Positions 16,991 through 25,697 of a DNA stretch of 64,000 nucleotides are shown here, piece by piece. The notes under the pieces are model-generated. The model was not told where the DNA came from. It did no database searches and saw nothing but the letters and a program-made list of their open reading frames with translations. A program made the translations under genes and the position numbers. The DNA is from CAZGUX01 sp964529305 (GTDB lineage: Bacteria > Acidobacteriota > Terriglobia > Bryobacterales > Bryobacteraceae): positions 1 to 64,000 of the forward strand of contig CAZGUX010000189.1 of NCBI GenBank assembly GCA_964529305.1. Reading direction: 5' to 3'. Every line of letters begins with the position of its first letter. The first letter of the stretch is position 1.

Positions 16991-18820
16991 ATGCGTTTTC
17001 TGGCCGGTGCAGTCCTGATTCTGGTTCCTTTGTCAATGACGCCCGGGAGCTTGTTCTACTTCGACGTGACGCCCAAAGTGGCGGTCCTGTTGATCGCTGC
17101 CGCGGCCTTTCTGGTCTTGCAGTCTCTTGAACGGGGAGGCGCATCGGTGCCGCCTGGTCTTGCGATCCTGATCGGCGCCTTGTGGCTGTCCTGCCTGACC
17201 TCGACGATCCTGTCCCGAGACCCGGGACTGTCGTTGAGCGGGACGACCTGGCGCCGCCTAGGCTTGGTCTCCTGGACAGCCATCCTGTTGATGGGCATGC
17301 TGACCGCGATCGTGGCGGCCCGGAGTTCGCGGGACGTACCCTTCCTGCTCCGGTGTGTTGCCGCGTCCGGCTTCTGCGTCGCCGCATACGGGATTCTTCA
17401 ATGGTCCGGTTGGGATCCGTGGCTTCCCGCTGCGGCTTATCACATCGGCGATCCGCCGTGGACCATCGTCCGGCCTCCCGGCACTTTGGGCTACGTGACC
17501 TATTTCGCCAACTACTTGTTGACCGTGTTGTTCTTTTCCCTCGGACTGTTTCTTCTGGACGGCCAGCGTGCCTGGAAGGTCATTGGCCTGATGACTGCAG
17601 CGATGTGCGCGACGGCGATTGTCCTGAGTGGAACGCGAGGGGCCATTTTGGGAATCCTGCTGGGGGGCGTGACGCTTCTCCTGTGGCTGCGGCCCCGAGT
17701 CTCCTTGCGCAAGGCCGCGTTGGCGCTGTCGGCATGCATGCTGCTCGGATCCGCTTTCTACTTCTCGCCTGCCGGGCTCAAGTTGCGGAGCCGCGCCCGT
17801 TGGTATCGGGAGGATCCGATAGGAGGTCCGCGCCTGTGGCTGTGGCGGGACTCGGCCCGAATGGGCGCCGGCGCTCCGCTCTTCGGATTCGGCCTGGAGA
17901 CCTTTTCGCTCGAGTTTCCAGTGAGACAATCTCCCGAGCTCTCGCGGCTTTACCCGGATTTCTCGTACGAATCCCCGCACAACCTCTTTCTCGACTCGCT
18001 CACGGGCCAGGGCGTTCCAGGACTCCTTGTCTTCGTAAGCCTGACGGCGTGGGCAGCAATGGTCTTGTGGCGGTCTCGCCGCGATCGCCAACCCTTGCCC
18101 GCGATGTTGTGTGCCGCGCTGGTTGGAACGTTGACCGCTCACCAATTCTCCTGCTTCGCCGTTCCGACCGCCCTTTTTTATGTCGTGACGATTGCGATGG
18201 CCGCGTCCCTCAACCCACCGCCCGCGTGGCGTCTTCCAACGGGGTGGCCGGTCGCGGTGCTGGCAGTGCCCATTTCAGCGGCCCTGCTGTGGTTCACCGT
18301 GCGACTGGTGATGTTCGACCGCCTTCTATGGACCACCAGCGAGCACGTGCGGCACGCCCGGCTGCCGTTGGCCCTGCCCTCGTACGAGGAGGCGAGAAAA
18401 TGGGCGCCGCCGGGGGTCAACGCGGACTTGTGGTATTCCCGCAGCGTGGCTCAGGCGGCTCTCGGGACATCGGAACCGGCTACGCGTTTCCGGGCGGCGC
18501 AGTCGGCCCTCCAGGCGGCTCGACGGGCCACGCAAACCGCCGACGACCGCCGCAACGCCTGGTACAACCTGGCGGCTCTCTCCGCCTCCACGGGCGATGC
18601 CGCCGCCACTGAAGCAAGCCTTCGATCCGCCATCGCCGCGGCCCCCGCCTGGTACAAGGCTCACTGGACTCTCGCACGCGTGCTCGAGGCCGGCGGGCGG
18701 TTGGAGGAGGCCGAGACGGAAGCGGGATTGGCCGTTGACCTGAACGGGGGCCGGAATCCCGAGGTTCTTCAAACGTTTAACGCTCTGCGAGCCCGGCGCC
18801 TCGAAGCCGGCAAGCGGTAA
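16991..18820 (+). CDS. O-antigen ligase-domain protein with C-terminal TPR repeats
   Basis: 609 residues from the ATG at 16991 (a GTG at 16982 adds three). About eleven membrane segments occupy residues 1-440, with the Wzy_C core IVLSGTRGAILGILLGG and the conserved SYESPHNLFLDSLTGQGVPG, where the His next to Asn is the usual functional residue. The C-terminal about 150 residues are soluble helical repeats (NAWYNLAALSASTGDAAATE, YKAHWTLARVLEAGGRLEEA) that read as TPRs. This build resembles PglL-like/bacterial oligosaccharyl- or O-antigen-ligase proteins with TPR tails. It may ligate glycan to a protein or lipid. Transcribed divergently from the sugar-transferase operon. Confidence 0.85.
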   Translation: MRFLAGAVLILVPLSMTPGSLFYFDVTPKVAVLLIAAAAFLVLQSLERGGASVPPGLAILIGALWLSCLTSTILSRDPGLSLSGTTWRRLGLVSWTAILLMGMLTAIVAARSSRDVPFLLRCVAASGFCVAAYGILQWSGWDPWLPAAAYHIGDPPWTIVRPPGTLGYVTYFANYLLTVLFFSLGLFLLDGQRAWKVIGLMTAAMCATAIVLSGTRGAILGILLGGVTLLLWLRPRVSLRKAALALSACMLLGSAFYFSPAGLKLRSRARWYREDPIGGPRLWLWRDSARMGAGAPLFGFGLETFSLEFPVRQSPELSRLYPDFSYESPHNLFLDSLTGQGVPGLLVFVSLTAWAAMVLWRSRRDRQPLPAMLCAALVGTLTAHQFSCFAVPTALFYVVTIAMAASLNPPPAWRLPTGWPVAVLAVPISAALLWFTVRLVMFDRLLWTTSEHVRHARLPLALPSYEEARKWAPPGVNADLWYSRSVAQAALGTSEPATRFRAAQSALQAARRATQTADDRRNAWYNLAALSASTGDAAATEASLRSAIAAAPAWYKAHWTLARVLEAGGRLEEAETEAGLAVDLNGGRNPEVLQTFNALRARRLEAGKR

Positions 18821-18901
18821 CACATTGAAGAAAGTTGTTAAACCTCGCCCGCACTCATTGCAAATGGGGCCGCCGGTGCTCTATCGTCATGTTGCGGACC
18901 T

Positions 18902-19738
18902 ATGCGTATGAGGATGATTTCGCGCTCACTCGTTCCCCTGCTGGTTCTTGTCCCCGCCTTTTCAGTGCGCGCCCAGACGCCCAGCGTCGCGGAAAATGGG
19001 GTCTTGAATTCAGCCTCTTACGTGACTGTAGGGCAGGCGGGTTTCGCCGTTTCGCCCGGTTCGCTGGTCGCGATCTTCGGGCAGGATTTAGCCGCGCAAC
19101 TCACGGTCGCCAGCAGCGTCCCGTTGTCAACCTCGCTGGCGGATGTGAGCGTACGGTTCAACGACGTGCCGGCCCCTCTTCTGTTCGTTTCTCCGGGACA
19201 GATCAATGCGCAGTTGCCTTGGGAGCTTCTGGGTCCCGAACAGGAGACAGGCACGGCCACTGTGGTGGTGTCCCGCGGCGCGAACCGGTCGGTCTCCCGT
19301 CAGATTCAACTGGCCCGGTTCTCGCCCGGCATCTACACCCTCAGCGGCAACGGCATTGGCGCGGCCGTTTCAGTCAACGCCTCCGACGGCTCCGTTTCGC
19401 AGCCAGCGGGCAGCGTCCCGGGAATCACCACCCGACCCGTCAAGGCCAAAGAGGCGATCATCGTGTACGCTTCCGGCTTGGGCCCCGTGGACAAGCCTCT
19501 ACCCAACGGCGCCGACTCGCTCGACCAACTCCGGCGTACCTTGACCACGCCCACCGTCCTGATCGATGGACGAGAAGCGGAGGTTCTGTTCTCCGGACTC
19601 TCGCCTCAGTTCCCCGCCGTGAACCAGTTGAATCTGGTCGTGCCGGATGGCGTCCGGACCGGAAACGAGATACCGATTCAGATCCGGATCGGGGGCATCA
19701 CGACCTCGAACCGGATCACGATCGCCACACAGAACTGA
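18902..19738 (+). CDS. Secreted protein of the TIGR03437 type (Solibacter-type repeat domain)
   Basis: 278 residues with a signal peptide (SLVPLLVLVPAFSVRAQ). The mature part is the beta-rich domain seen at the C-termini of many large secreted Solibacter proteins: NGVLNSASYVTVGQAGFAVS, PGSLVAIFGQDLA, PLLFVSPGQINAQLPWEL, IIVYASGLGPVD and AVNQLNLVVPDGVRTGNEIP. Here it stands alone with nothing in front of it. The function of the domain is not known; cell-surface or cell-cell roles are guesses. An overlapping 306-residue frame in the same region (18835-19755) is Arg-rich noise. The next gene starts seven bases after the stop. Confidence 0.85.
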   Translation: MRMRMISRSLVPLLVLVPAFSVRAQTPSVAENGVLNSASYVTVGQAGFAVSPGSLVAIFGQDLAAQLTVASSVPLSTSLADVSVRFNDVPAPLLFVSPGQINAQLPWELLGPEQETGTATVVVSRGANRSVSRQIQLARFSPGIYTLSGNGIGAAVSVNASDGSVSQPAGSVPGITTRPVKAKEAIIVYASGLGPVDKPLPNGADSLDQLRRTLTTPTVLIDGREAEVLFSGLSPQFPAVNQLNLVVPDGVRTGNEIPIQIRIGGITTSNRITIATQN

Positions 19739-19744
19739 CCCCCA

Positions 19745-20743
19745 GTGGCTTGTGACCTGCAGGTGCAGTTGCCGGTTTTCGACCCGCTCCATCAATGCAC
19801 CGAACTTCCCTTGAAGGCCAGACTGTCTCCGCTCGGATTCCCGGTCGAGGTGACCACGAATTCCGAGGCGGTGGTGGCGTGCGCGCGCGAACGGTGGGCG
19901 GCGTATCCGAGCTTGTTTGAAGAGCCTCCTCTGCAGATGCGCGTCCTGGTTTGGAGCGGCGAGGCGCCGGAACCCGTCGCAGCCGAGCCGGTGATCCGGG
20001 CGCGGGAGCATTTGTTGTCGATCTGCTGCGATCGCGACAACTTTGCCGTCTGCGATTTCAGGAGCGGGGTCGCCTGTGCCTGGCTCAACGACGCGGTCGC
20101 GTTACGCAAGGACTACCTCGGCTACTACTTCCTGGACGCGATGGCGTATTCGACCCTGGCATCGCGGCACCTCACCTGCCTGCATGCGGCTTGCGTCGCC
20201 ATCGAAGGCCGCGCCGTCCTGCTCTGCGGGCCTTCGGGAGCGGGCAAGACGTGCCTTTCGTATGCGTGCGCCCGCCGGGGATTCACGCTCGTATCCGACG
20301 ACGCTTCCTCTCTGGTCCGCCGGCGGCGCGACCGGACGATCGTCGGCAAGCCCACCCAGTTCCGTTTTCGCGACACCGCGGCCGGGATCTTCCCCGAGCT
20401 TCAGGGACTCCTCCCCCGGACCGGAGTAAACGGGAAACCGACCATCGAAATCAAACTCGACCAACTGGCGGAGATTCGCTCCGCGTTCGTTGCGCAGGCC
20501 GCCGCATTGGTCTTTCTCGAACGCGGCGCCGCCGGAGACCCGCAACTGGTTCCGGTCTCCGCGGCGGAGGCCCTGCCGCGGCTGGTAAGGGAGTTGCCGG
20601 TCCTGGACAACCACTCCTATCGGGAACAACTCACTTCTCTCGACTCGCTTCTCGATGTCCCTGCATTTGATCTCCGGTACTCCGAACTCGATCCCGCGGT
20701 GAGTTGCCTCGAAGGCCTGCTTTGTGGCGGCGTTCTCCGATGA
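19745..20743 (+). CDS. HPr-kinase-like P-loop kinase (HprK-related)
   Basis: 332 residues. A Walker A loop GPSGAGKT lies at residues 162-169 and the HprK-like segment LVSDDASSLV at 182-191, with the two Asp of the DD pair present. Before it is LHAACVAIEGRAVLLCG, which is common in HprK-related proteins. The true HprK capture loop and the HPr/PTS partner are not seen, so it is unlikely to act in carbon control. HprK-related kinases with PqqD-like and nucleotidyltransferase genes occur in exosortase/polysaccharide clusters and in some lasso-peptide clusters, where they modify a peptide or sugar. The start is a GTG (19745), seven bases after the preceding stop. Substrate unknown. Confidence 0.8.
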   Translation: MACDLQVQLPVFDPLHQCTELPLKARLSPLGFPVEVTTNSEAVVACARERWAAYPSLFEEPPLQMRVLVWSGEAPEPVAAEPVIRAREHLLSICCDRDNFAVCDFRSGVACAWLNDAVALRKDYLGYYFLDAMAYSTLASRHLTCLHAACVAIEGRAVLLCGPSGAGKTCLSYACARRGFTLVSDDASSLVRRRRDRTIVGKPTQFRFRDTAAGIFPELQGLLPRTGVNGKPTIEIKLDQLAEIRSAFVAQAAALVFLERGAAGDPQLVPVSAAEALPRLVRELPVLDNHSYREQLTSLDSLLDVPAFDLRYSELDPAVSCLEGLLCGGVLR

Positions 20744-20800
20744 GAAGATCCCTGTGGGCTGGCCGCCCCCGCGCACGAACGGCCCCGGAGAGGTGAGACC

Positions 20801-23257
20801 GTGGATCCGCTCCGTTGGGAAGAGAACACCCGTTTGCCCCGCGGCCCAGCCGCGATTCTCGCCGCACTGGACTTTCGCCCGGTCGCCTCGGGTAGCCTGC
20901 ATCGGCTGAAGGAAACCGAGTGGCGGCAGACCCTCGAATTCTGCGACCGGACCCAACTCACGCTGCTGCTCGGCCAGTTACAGGGGCGGGACCTGCCGCC
21001 GCCCGTCCGGCGCCGGATTGCGGAGAACGCGGAGCGCAAGAGAATACGAGACGAGCGGGTGTTTGCGGAGTTGGCGGATATTGTCGCGGGCTTCGAATCC
21101 CGCGGCGTCCCGTATCTGCTGCTGAAGGGCTTCGCGCATGGCGAGACGTATGCCTCCGACCCGGCGGTCCGGCCGCGGTACGACCTCGATTTCTTTGCCC
21201 CTCGCGATGCCATCGAGACGGCTCGTGATGTGTTGGCGTCCCGAGGCTACGAGGCCCTGACCGAACTCGAGCATTTCCCCACCGATCACTTGCCGGTCAT
21301 GGTTCGGAAAACCGGTTACCGCTGGAGCGGCGATTTCTATGATCCTGACATTCCGCTGAGCGTGGATCTGCACTTTCGATTCTGGGATGAGGCCACGGAA
21401 GGGTTTGCCGCACCGGGGATCAGCGAATTTTGGGGCCGGCGGGTCGCCCGGCAGATCGGCGGCCGGAGATTCGTCACGCTCGACGAAGCCGATGAACTCG
21501 GTTATGCGGCGCTGCACGCGGTCAGGCACCTCCTGCGCGGTAGCCTCCGGCCCTACCACGTCTACGAGATCGCTTACTTTCTCCACCATCGGGCGGATGA
21601 CTCCGAGTTTTGGGACCGCCGGCGAGATCTGCACCCGCCACCATTGAGGCACATCCAGGGAATTGTGTTCCTCCTGGCCCGGCGTTGGTTCGGGTGCCGG
21701 ATCGCGGATGCGGTTGACGAAGAACTCCGGAACGGTGGAGAGGACGTGCACACCTGGGCCGAGCACTACGCTGCTTCGCCCATCGAAGCGATGTTTCATC
21801 CGAACAAATCGGAATTGTGGCTTCATCTCGCGCTGGCGACATCTCTGGGCGCAAGGTTGAGCGTGGTCCGGCGCCGGATGATGCCGCTCCGGCTGCCCGG
21901 CCCGGTCGACGCGGTGTATGTCCCGGCGGAACAGCGCACGTTTCCCATCCGCGCCCGCCGTGCCCTCCGGTACGCCGCTCATCTCGCCGGCCGTACCTGG
22001 TTTCACGTTCGGACCCTGGGCGCCACGCTGGCGGAGGGTCCACAATGGCTGTTGATCCGCAGCCGGCTCGACCGGCAGTTCCTCCTGTTCCTGCTATCGG
22101 CGAACGTCTACCATTTGGGCGTTTTCGTTTTCTTCCTCCTCTATAATCTCTTCCTGCTCGACCTCGGCTGGCGCGAGGATTCGCTCGGCTGGTTCGCGAG
22201 CGCGATGACGCTCGGGACCATTGCCGGCGCAGTCCCGGCAGGCGAGCTCGTGCGTCGCCGGGGAGTTCGTTTTAGCCTGGTGGCGGCGGTCGTGACGGCG
22301 CCACTTCTGTCGATGACTCGAGTGCTGGTGAACACGGAGATTGGGCTTGCCGGGTCCGCCTTCGCTGCCGGGGCGGCGTCGTCGGTCTGGTTTGTCGCCT
22401 CTGTCCCCGCGGTCGCCCAACTCTCCGGCGAACGGCGGCGGCCTCTGGCGTACAGTCTTTGGTTTGGCGCGGGCATCGCGACCGGCGTCCTCGGTGGATT
22501 GGCCGGAAGCCGGCTCCCGGGTTGGCTCGGCGCGACCGGTGTCGCTACCAACGCGGCCGACGCGAAGCGGGCCGCCATCCTGGCCGGATGCGCGATTGCC
22601 GCTGGTTCGGCCTGGCCGCTATCCCGGCTGAAGTTTCCAGCAAACCCGCCTCGCGAGCAGAAGAGCTATCCGTCAGGACCCTTCGTCTGGCGATTTCTGG
22701 GCGCGCTCGCAGTGTGGCAGTTCGCCATCGGCGCGTTCAACCCATTCTTCACGGCATATTTTTCCCGGCAGCTGAACACCCCGGTCGAGCAAATCGGGAA
22801 CGTGTTCGCGGCTTCACAGCTCCTTCAGGCCATCGCGGTTCTTTTGTCGCCGTGGTTGTTCCGGAAACTGGGGCTCGCCACCGGGATCGCGGCCACACAA
22901 TTGTCGACGGCGCTTCTGCTGGCCGTCCTCGCGCTCGGACCGTGGGGGTATTCCGCCGCGCTTGCCTATGCTCTGTATATGAGCTTTCAGGTAGCGAGCG
23001 AGCCCGGCTTGTTCAGTCTGCTGATCAAAGGCGTGCGGCCGGGCGAGCAGGGAGGCGCTTCCGGGTTGAATTTCTTCGTGATGTTCTGCGCGCAAGCCAT
23101 GGCGGCGGTCTTCGGCGGATGGGTGGCTTCCCATGCCGGGTATCCGGCACTGCTTCTGACGGCGGCCGCCATGGCCTCGCTGGCGGCGGTCTGCTTCCAT
23201 ACGTTCTTCAAAGGCCCGGAGCCGGCGCCCAAGGCCGAAGCCCCCGAACCCTCATGA
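20801..23257 (+). CDS. Fusion of NTP_transf_5-type nucleotidyltransferase with MFS transporter
   Basis: 818 residues from a GTG at 20801 with ggagaggtgag just upstream. Residues 1 to about 420 are an uncharacterised nucleotidyltransferase: YLLLKGFAHGETYASD, the Asp pair D128/D130 in RYDLDFF, and the third Asp D189 in SVDLHFRFW. Residues about 424-805 form twelve membrane segments of an MFS transporter (LDRQFLLFLLSANVYHLGVF, GASGLNFFVMFCAQAMAAVF). In other genomes this nucleotidyltransferase is usually a free protein next to HprK-like kinases. Here modification and export look joined in one chain. The end overlaps the next gene by 4 bp (ATGA). No frameshift is needed to read it through. Confidence 0.8.
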   Translation: MDPLRWEENTRLPRGPAAILAALDFRPVASGSLHRLKETEWRQTLEFCDRTQLTLLLGQLQGRDLPPPVRRRIAENAERKRIRDERVFAELADIVAGFESRGVPYLLLKGFAHGETYASDPAVRPRYDLDFFAPRDAIETARDVLASRGYEALTELEHFPTDHLPVMVRKTGYRWSGDFYDPDIPLSVDLHFRFWDEATEGFAAPGISEFWGRRVARQIGGRRFVTLDEADELGYAALHAVRHLLRGSLRPYHVYEIAYFLHHRADDSEFWDRRRDLHPPPLRHIQGIVFLLARRWFGCRIADAVDEELRNGGEDVHTWAEHYAASPIEAMFHPNKSELWLHLALATSLGARLSVVRRRMMPLRLPGPVDAVYVPAEQRTFPIRARRALRYAAHLAGRTWFHVRTLGATLAEGPQWLLIRSRLDRQFLLFLLSANVYHLGVFVFFLLYNLFLLDLGWREDSLGWFASAMTLGTIAGAVPAGELVRRRGVRFSLVAAVVTAPLLSMTRVLVNTEIGLAGSAFAAGAASSVWFVASVPAVAQLSGERRRPLAYSLWFGAGIATGVLGGLAGSRLPGWLGATGVATNAADAKRAAILAGCAIAAGSAWPLSRLKFPANPPREQKSYPSGPFVWRFLGALAVWQFAIGAFNPFFTAYFSRQLNTPVEQIGNVFAASQLLQAIAVLLSPWLFRKLGLATGIAATQLSTALLLAVLALGPWGYSAALAYALYMSFQVASEPGLFSLLIKGVRPGEQGGASGLNFFVMFCAQAMAAVFGGWVASHAGYPALLLTAAAMASLAAVCFHTFFKGPEPAPKAEAPEPS

Positions 23258-24765
23258 GCCGCTCGCATAGTCTCCTGCTCGCGTCGATCCTGGCCGGGGC
23301 CTGTGTTCTCCGCCTTCCGTGCCTTGAATGGGGGCTGCCGCCCACCACTCCCCACGTGGCCGCCTCCGATTTCCGCTGCTCGTATGCGTTCGACGAAGAC
23401 GATGTCCTGACCGCGGTGTCGTTCATGAACCCGTCGAAACTGGAGTTCGAGCCACGGCAATACCGCTGGGGGACCTTTCATTTCTCTCTCCTACTCGGCT
23501 GGCTCTCGATCGCCGAGGACACCGTCTACATCGGCGCTTCCTGGCGCGACGCCTACTACAACCTGCGCCCGGGTTCGTTCGCTCGCGTGTACGCGGCGGC
23601 CCGATTCCTCTCGACCCTCGTGGGTCTCGGTGTGATCGTACTGGTGTTCCTGATCGGGCGCGACCTGGGAGGCCCCGCGGCGGGATTGTGGGCAGCCCTG
23701 ATTACCGCCGCGTCGCCGGCGCATCTGCTGGCTTCCACGCAGGCTCGAGTCGACATGACGATGGTGTGCATGGCTCTGCTGACGGCCTGGCTGGCGCTGC
23801 GGGCCCGCGGCGCTTCCGGCTTTGTGTGGCCGATGGCCGTGGGAACGTTGGCCGCCCTCGCCATCACCGCCAAATATACCGCCGGTTTCGTGGTCCTTCC
23901 CATCCTCGCTTACGTCGTTTGGAACTCCCGCTTTGCCTGGAGAACCGTGCTCGCGGTGGCGACAGGGTTCAGCCTGGGCGCCCTGATGGGCCTGCCGCAA
24001 CTCATCACGCACTGGAGTGAGATCCACGTGCAGGTAACTCGGGCGGCGGAGGCCATGGGGCGTGTGCCGCCCCGGCTACGAATGTCGATCTTCGACTTGT
24101 TCCAGATGCAGGTGCTCAACAGCGTCCGCTTCGTGCTGGGTCCGGTGGGTTTCGGCTTGTCGCTGTGGGGCGCCTGGAAGTACCTGCGGCGCGAAACCCC
24201 GGGTGCGCCGATCATCCTACTGGGCCTGGCGGGCGCCGCCATTGGCTCGCTGGCTCTGGTCTGGCCGTTGGTGCGCTATCAGCTTCCGCTGCTGCCGTTT
24301 GCCGCGATCGCCGCGGGTCTGGCCCTCTCGAGACTCCATTGGAGTTGGGGCGCGGCGGCCGCGATCTTTCCCCTGGCCGCCAGCCTCGCGCAGGCCGGAT
24401 ACATGATGGCCCCTCACCCCGCCAACCGGGCTCTCGCGTTGATCCTGAGCACCGTTCCCGCGGGAACGCCGATCTCCCGGCTCACAGTCGAGATGCCGCC
24501 TCTCGACCGCAAGGTCTACCCGACGAGTCAAAACCCGTTTCTCGACGACCTCACGATCAACCCGCCGCCGTGGGTCCTCACGGCCGATCTTCCCTACCAA
24601 AGCTACCCCACCGCCAACAGGCAACTGCTTCGCGACCGCTACGACCGCGTCGCTTCGTTCGAGTCGACGAGTCCGTTCGCCTGGGCCACCTTCGGCGGCT
24701 CGGTGGCGCCGCACGACTGGAAGTACACACACGTGCGGATGGTCCTTTATCAAAAGCGGCCTTGA
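23254..24765 (+). CDS. GT39/PMT-like membrane glycosyltransferase
   Basis: 503 residues, about ten membrane segments. The first luminal loop has a DEDD cluster (SYAFDEDDVLTAV) like the catalytic Asp region of GT-C enzymes, and SFARVYAAARFLSTLVGLGV and ALAITAKYTAGFVVLPILAY match dolichyl-phosphate-mannose-protein mannosyltransferase-like proteins. It would move a sugar from polyprenyl phosphate to a glycan or protein outside the membrane. The start ATG overlaps the stop of the transporter fusion (ATGA), so the two are coupled. After the gene, 24766-24944 holds no clear gene. Confidence 0.82.
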   Translation: MSRSHSLLLASILAGACVLRLPCLEWGLPPTTPHVAASDFRCSYAFDEDDVLTAVSFMNPSKLEFEPRQYRWGTFHFSLLLGWLSIAEDTVYIGASWRDAYYNLRPGSFARVYAAARFLSTLVGLGVIVLVFLIGRDLGGPAAGLWAALITAASPAHLLASTQARVDMTMVCMALLTAWLALRARGASGFVWPMAVGTLAALAITAKYTAGFVVLPILAYVVWNSRFAWRTVLAVATGFSLGALMGLPQLITHWSEIHVQVTRAAEAMGRVPPRLRMSIFDLFQMQVLNSVRFVLGPVGFGLSLWGAWKYLRRETPGAPIILLGLAGAAIGSLALVWPLVRYQLPLLPFAAIAAGLALSRLHWSWGAAAAIFPLAASLAQAGYMMAPHPANRALALILSTVPAGTPISRLTVEMPPLDRKVYPTSQNPFLDDLTINPPPWVLTADLPYQSYPTANRQLLRDRYDRVASFESTSPFAWATFGGSVAPHDWKYTHVRMVLYQKRP

Positions 24766-24944
24766 AACGAGTTCCTGCCGCCGCGCAATCTCAAGGAAGA
24801 CCGCGAGGCGGCCTACCGCTTCGGCCGGCTCGACAATGGTGTCCCGGTGGTAGATGCCGATGACCGGGATGAGCCGTCTCATGGAGTGCGGCGAACTCGA
24901 TCGAGAGTTCGCAGAGAGTGAGAAAGAAAAGGAGAACACAACTC

Positions 24945-25499
24945 ATGGAACGAACACCGATTGTCTTGACGGCGGCCGTGCTGATCGCGATGACCGCGTA
25001 TCCCTCCCCAGTGGCGGCAAGGAGCTATTCTCCATCCCCTTCCGCGCAAGCCAGAGCGACTCTTCGACAGATCGAAGAATCGTCCTCGAAATTGGGGGAT
25101 GACGCCTTTGTTCTGAAGCTGAAGGCCGAGGACACGCAGCACGACCGCGACTCCCAACTGGCCGGCCTGATGGCACTGAAAGAAGGCGTGAACCAGATCG
25201 GCGACAAACTGAAGGTTCTCGAAGCCGAACGCCCCTCGCTGGAGCCTTGGGAGGCAGCGGCGGTGAACCAGGTGGTCCCGTTGATGCATCAGGTTGCCGC
25301 GGACGTAACGAGGGCGATCGAGACGTTCAACTCGGACGGAACCCATCTGTGGGCTTCGCCCTACGGCGGCGCGCTCCGTGAGGCCGGCGACGACGCGGGC
25401 AAGGTCGCGACGATCCTCAAAGACCGTCTGCAACTGGCCCGGGCTCGCGAAAAGGAACACCGGCTCGAACGCGAGTTGAGCAGCCCCGCGGGCATGTGA
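24945..25499 (+). CDS. Secreted hypothetical protein, helical
   Basis: 184 residues. The first 27 are a signal peptide (TPIVLTAAVLIAMTAYPSPV then AARS). The mature part is predicted largely helical, with charged heptad-like segments (ALKEGVNQIGDKLKVLEAER and TILKDRLQLARAREKEHRLE). I do not recognise a family. The ATG at 24945 is preceded by AGGAG at suitable distance; an in-frame ATG at 24918 has no leader. It converges on the phosphatase gene across 198 bp in which I see no gene; a GC-rich hairpin (agcctccc/ggggggct type, near 25665) may act as terminator. Confidence 0.65.
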   Translation: MERTPIVLTAAVLIAMTAYPSPVAARSYSPSPSAQARATLRQIEESSSKLGDDAFVLKLKAEDTQHDRDSQLAGLMALKEGVNQIGDKLKVLEAERPSLEPWEAAAVNQVVPLMHQVAADVTRAIETFNSDGTHLWASPYGGALREAGDDAGKVATILKDRLQLARAREKEHRLERELSSPAGM

Positions 25500-25697
25500 G
25501 CCGCGGAAACGGCCGTCCGTGGCGTTGCAAGGGGCGGGCAGGCCGTGACCCGGTCACGAATGCCCGCTCCGCCGATGAGCCGTTTCGTCAGCCCGGCGGC
25601 AGAGGCACGAGTGGCTTGCGGGCCACCAAGCGAGTCCGCAGGCTTGATACCAGAGCCTCCCGGAGGGGGCTTCGGTTCTCATCCATTTCCTTGGTGG

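Noticed and set aside
18835..19755. 306-codon frame covering the TIGR03437 gene
   Set aside because: Out of frame with the recognised protein; Arg-rich, no signal peptide.
24217..24939. Minus-strand 240-codon frame whose first 45 codons lie in the gap after the GT39-like gene
   Set aside because: The N-terminal part reads protein-like, but most of the frame is antisense to a clear gene and there is no ribosome-binding site; I leave the gap as unassigned.
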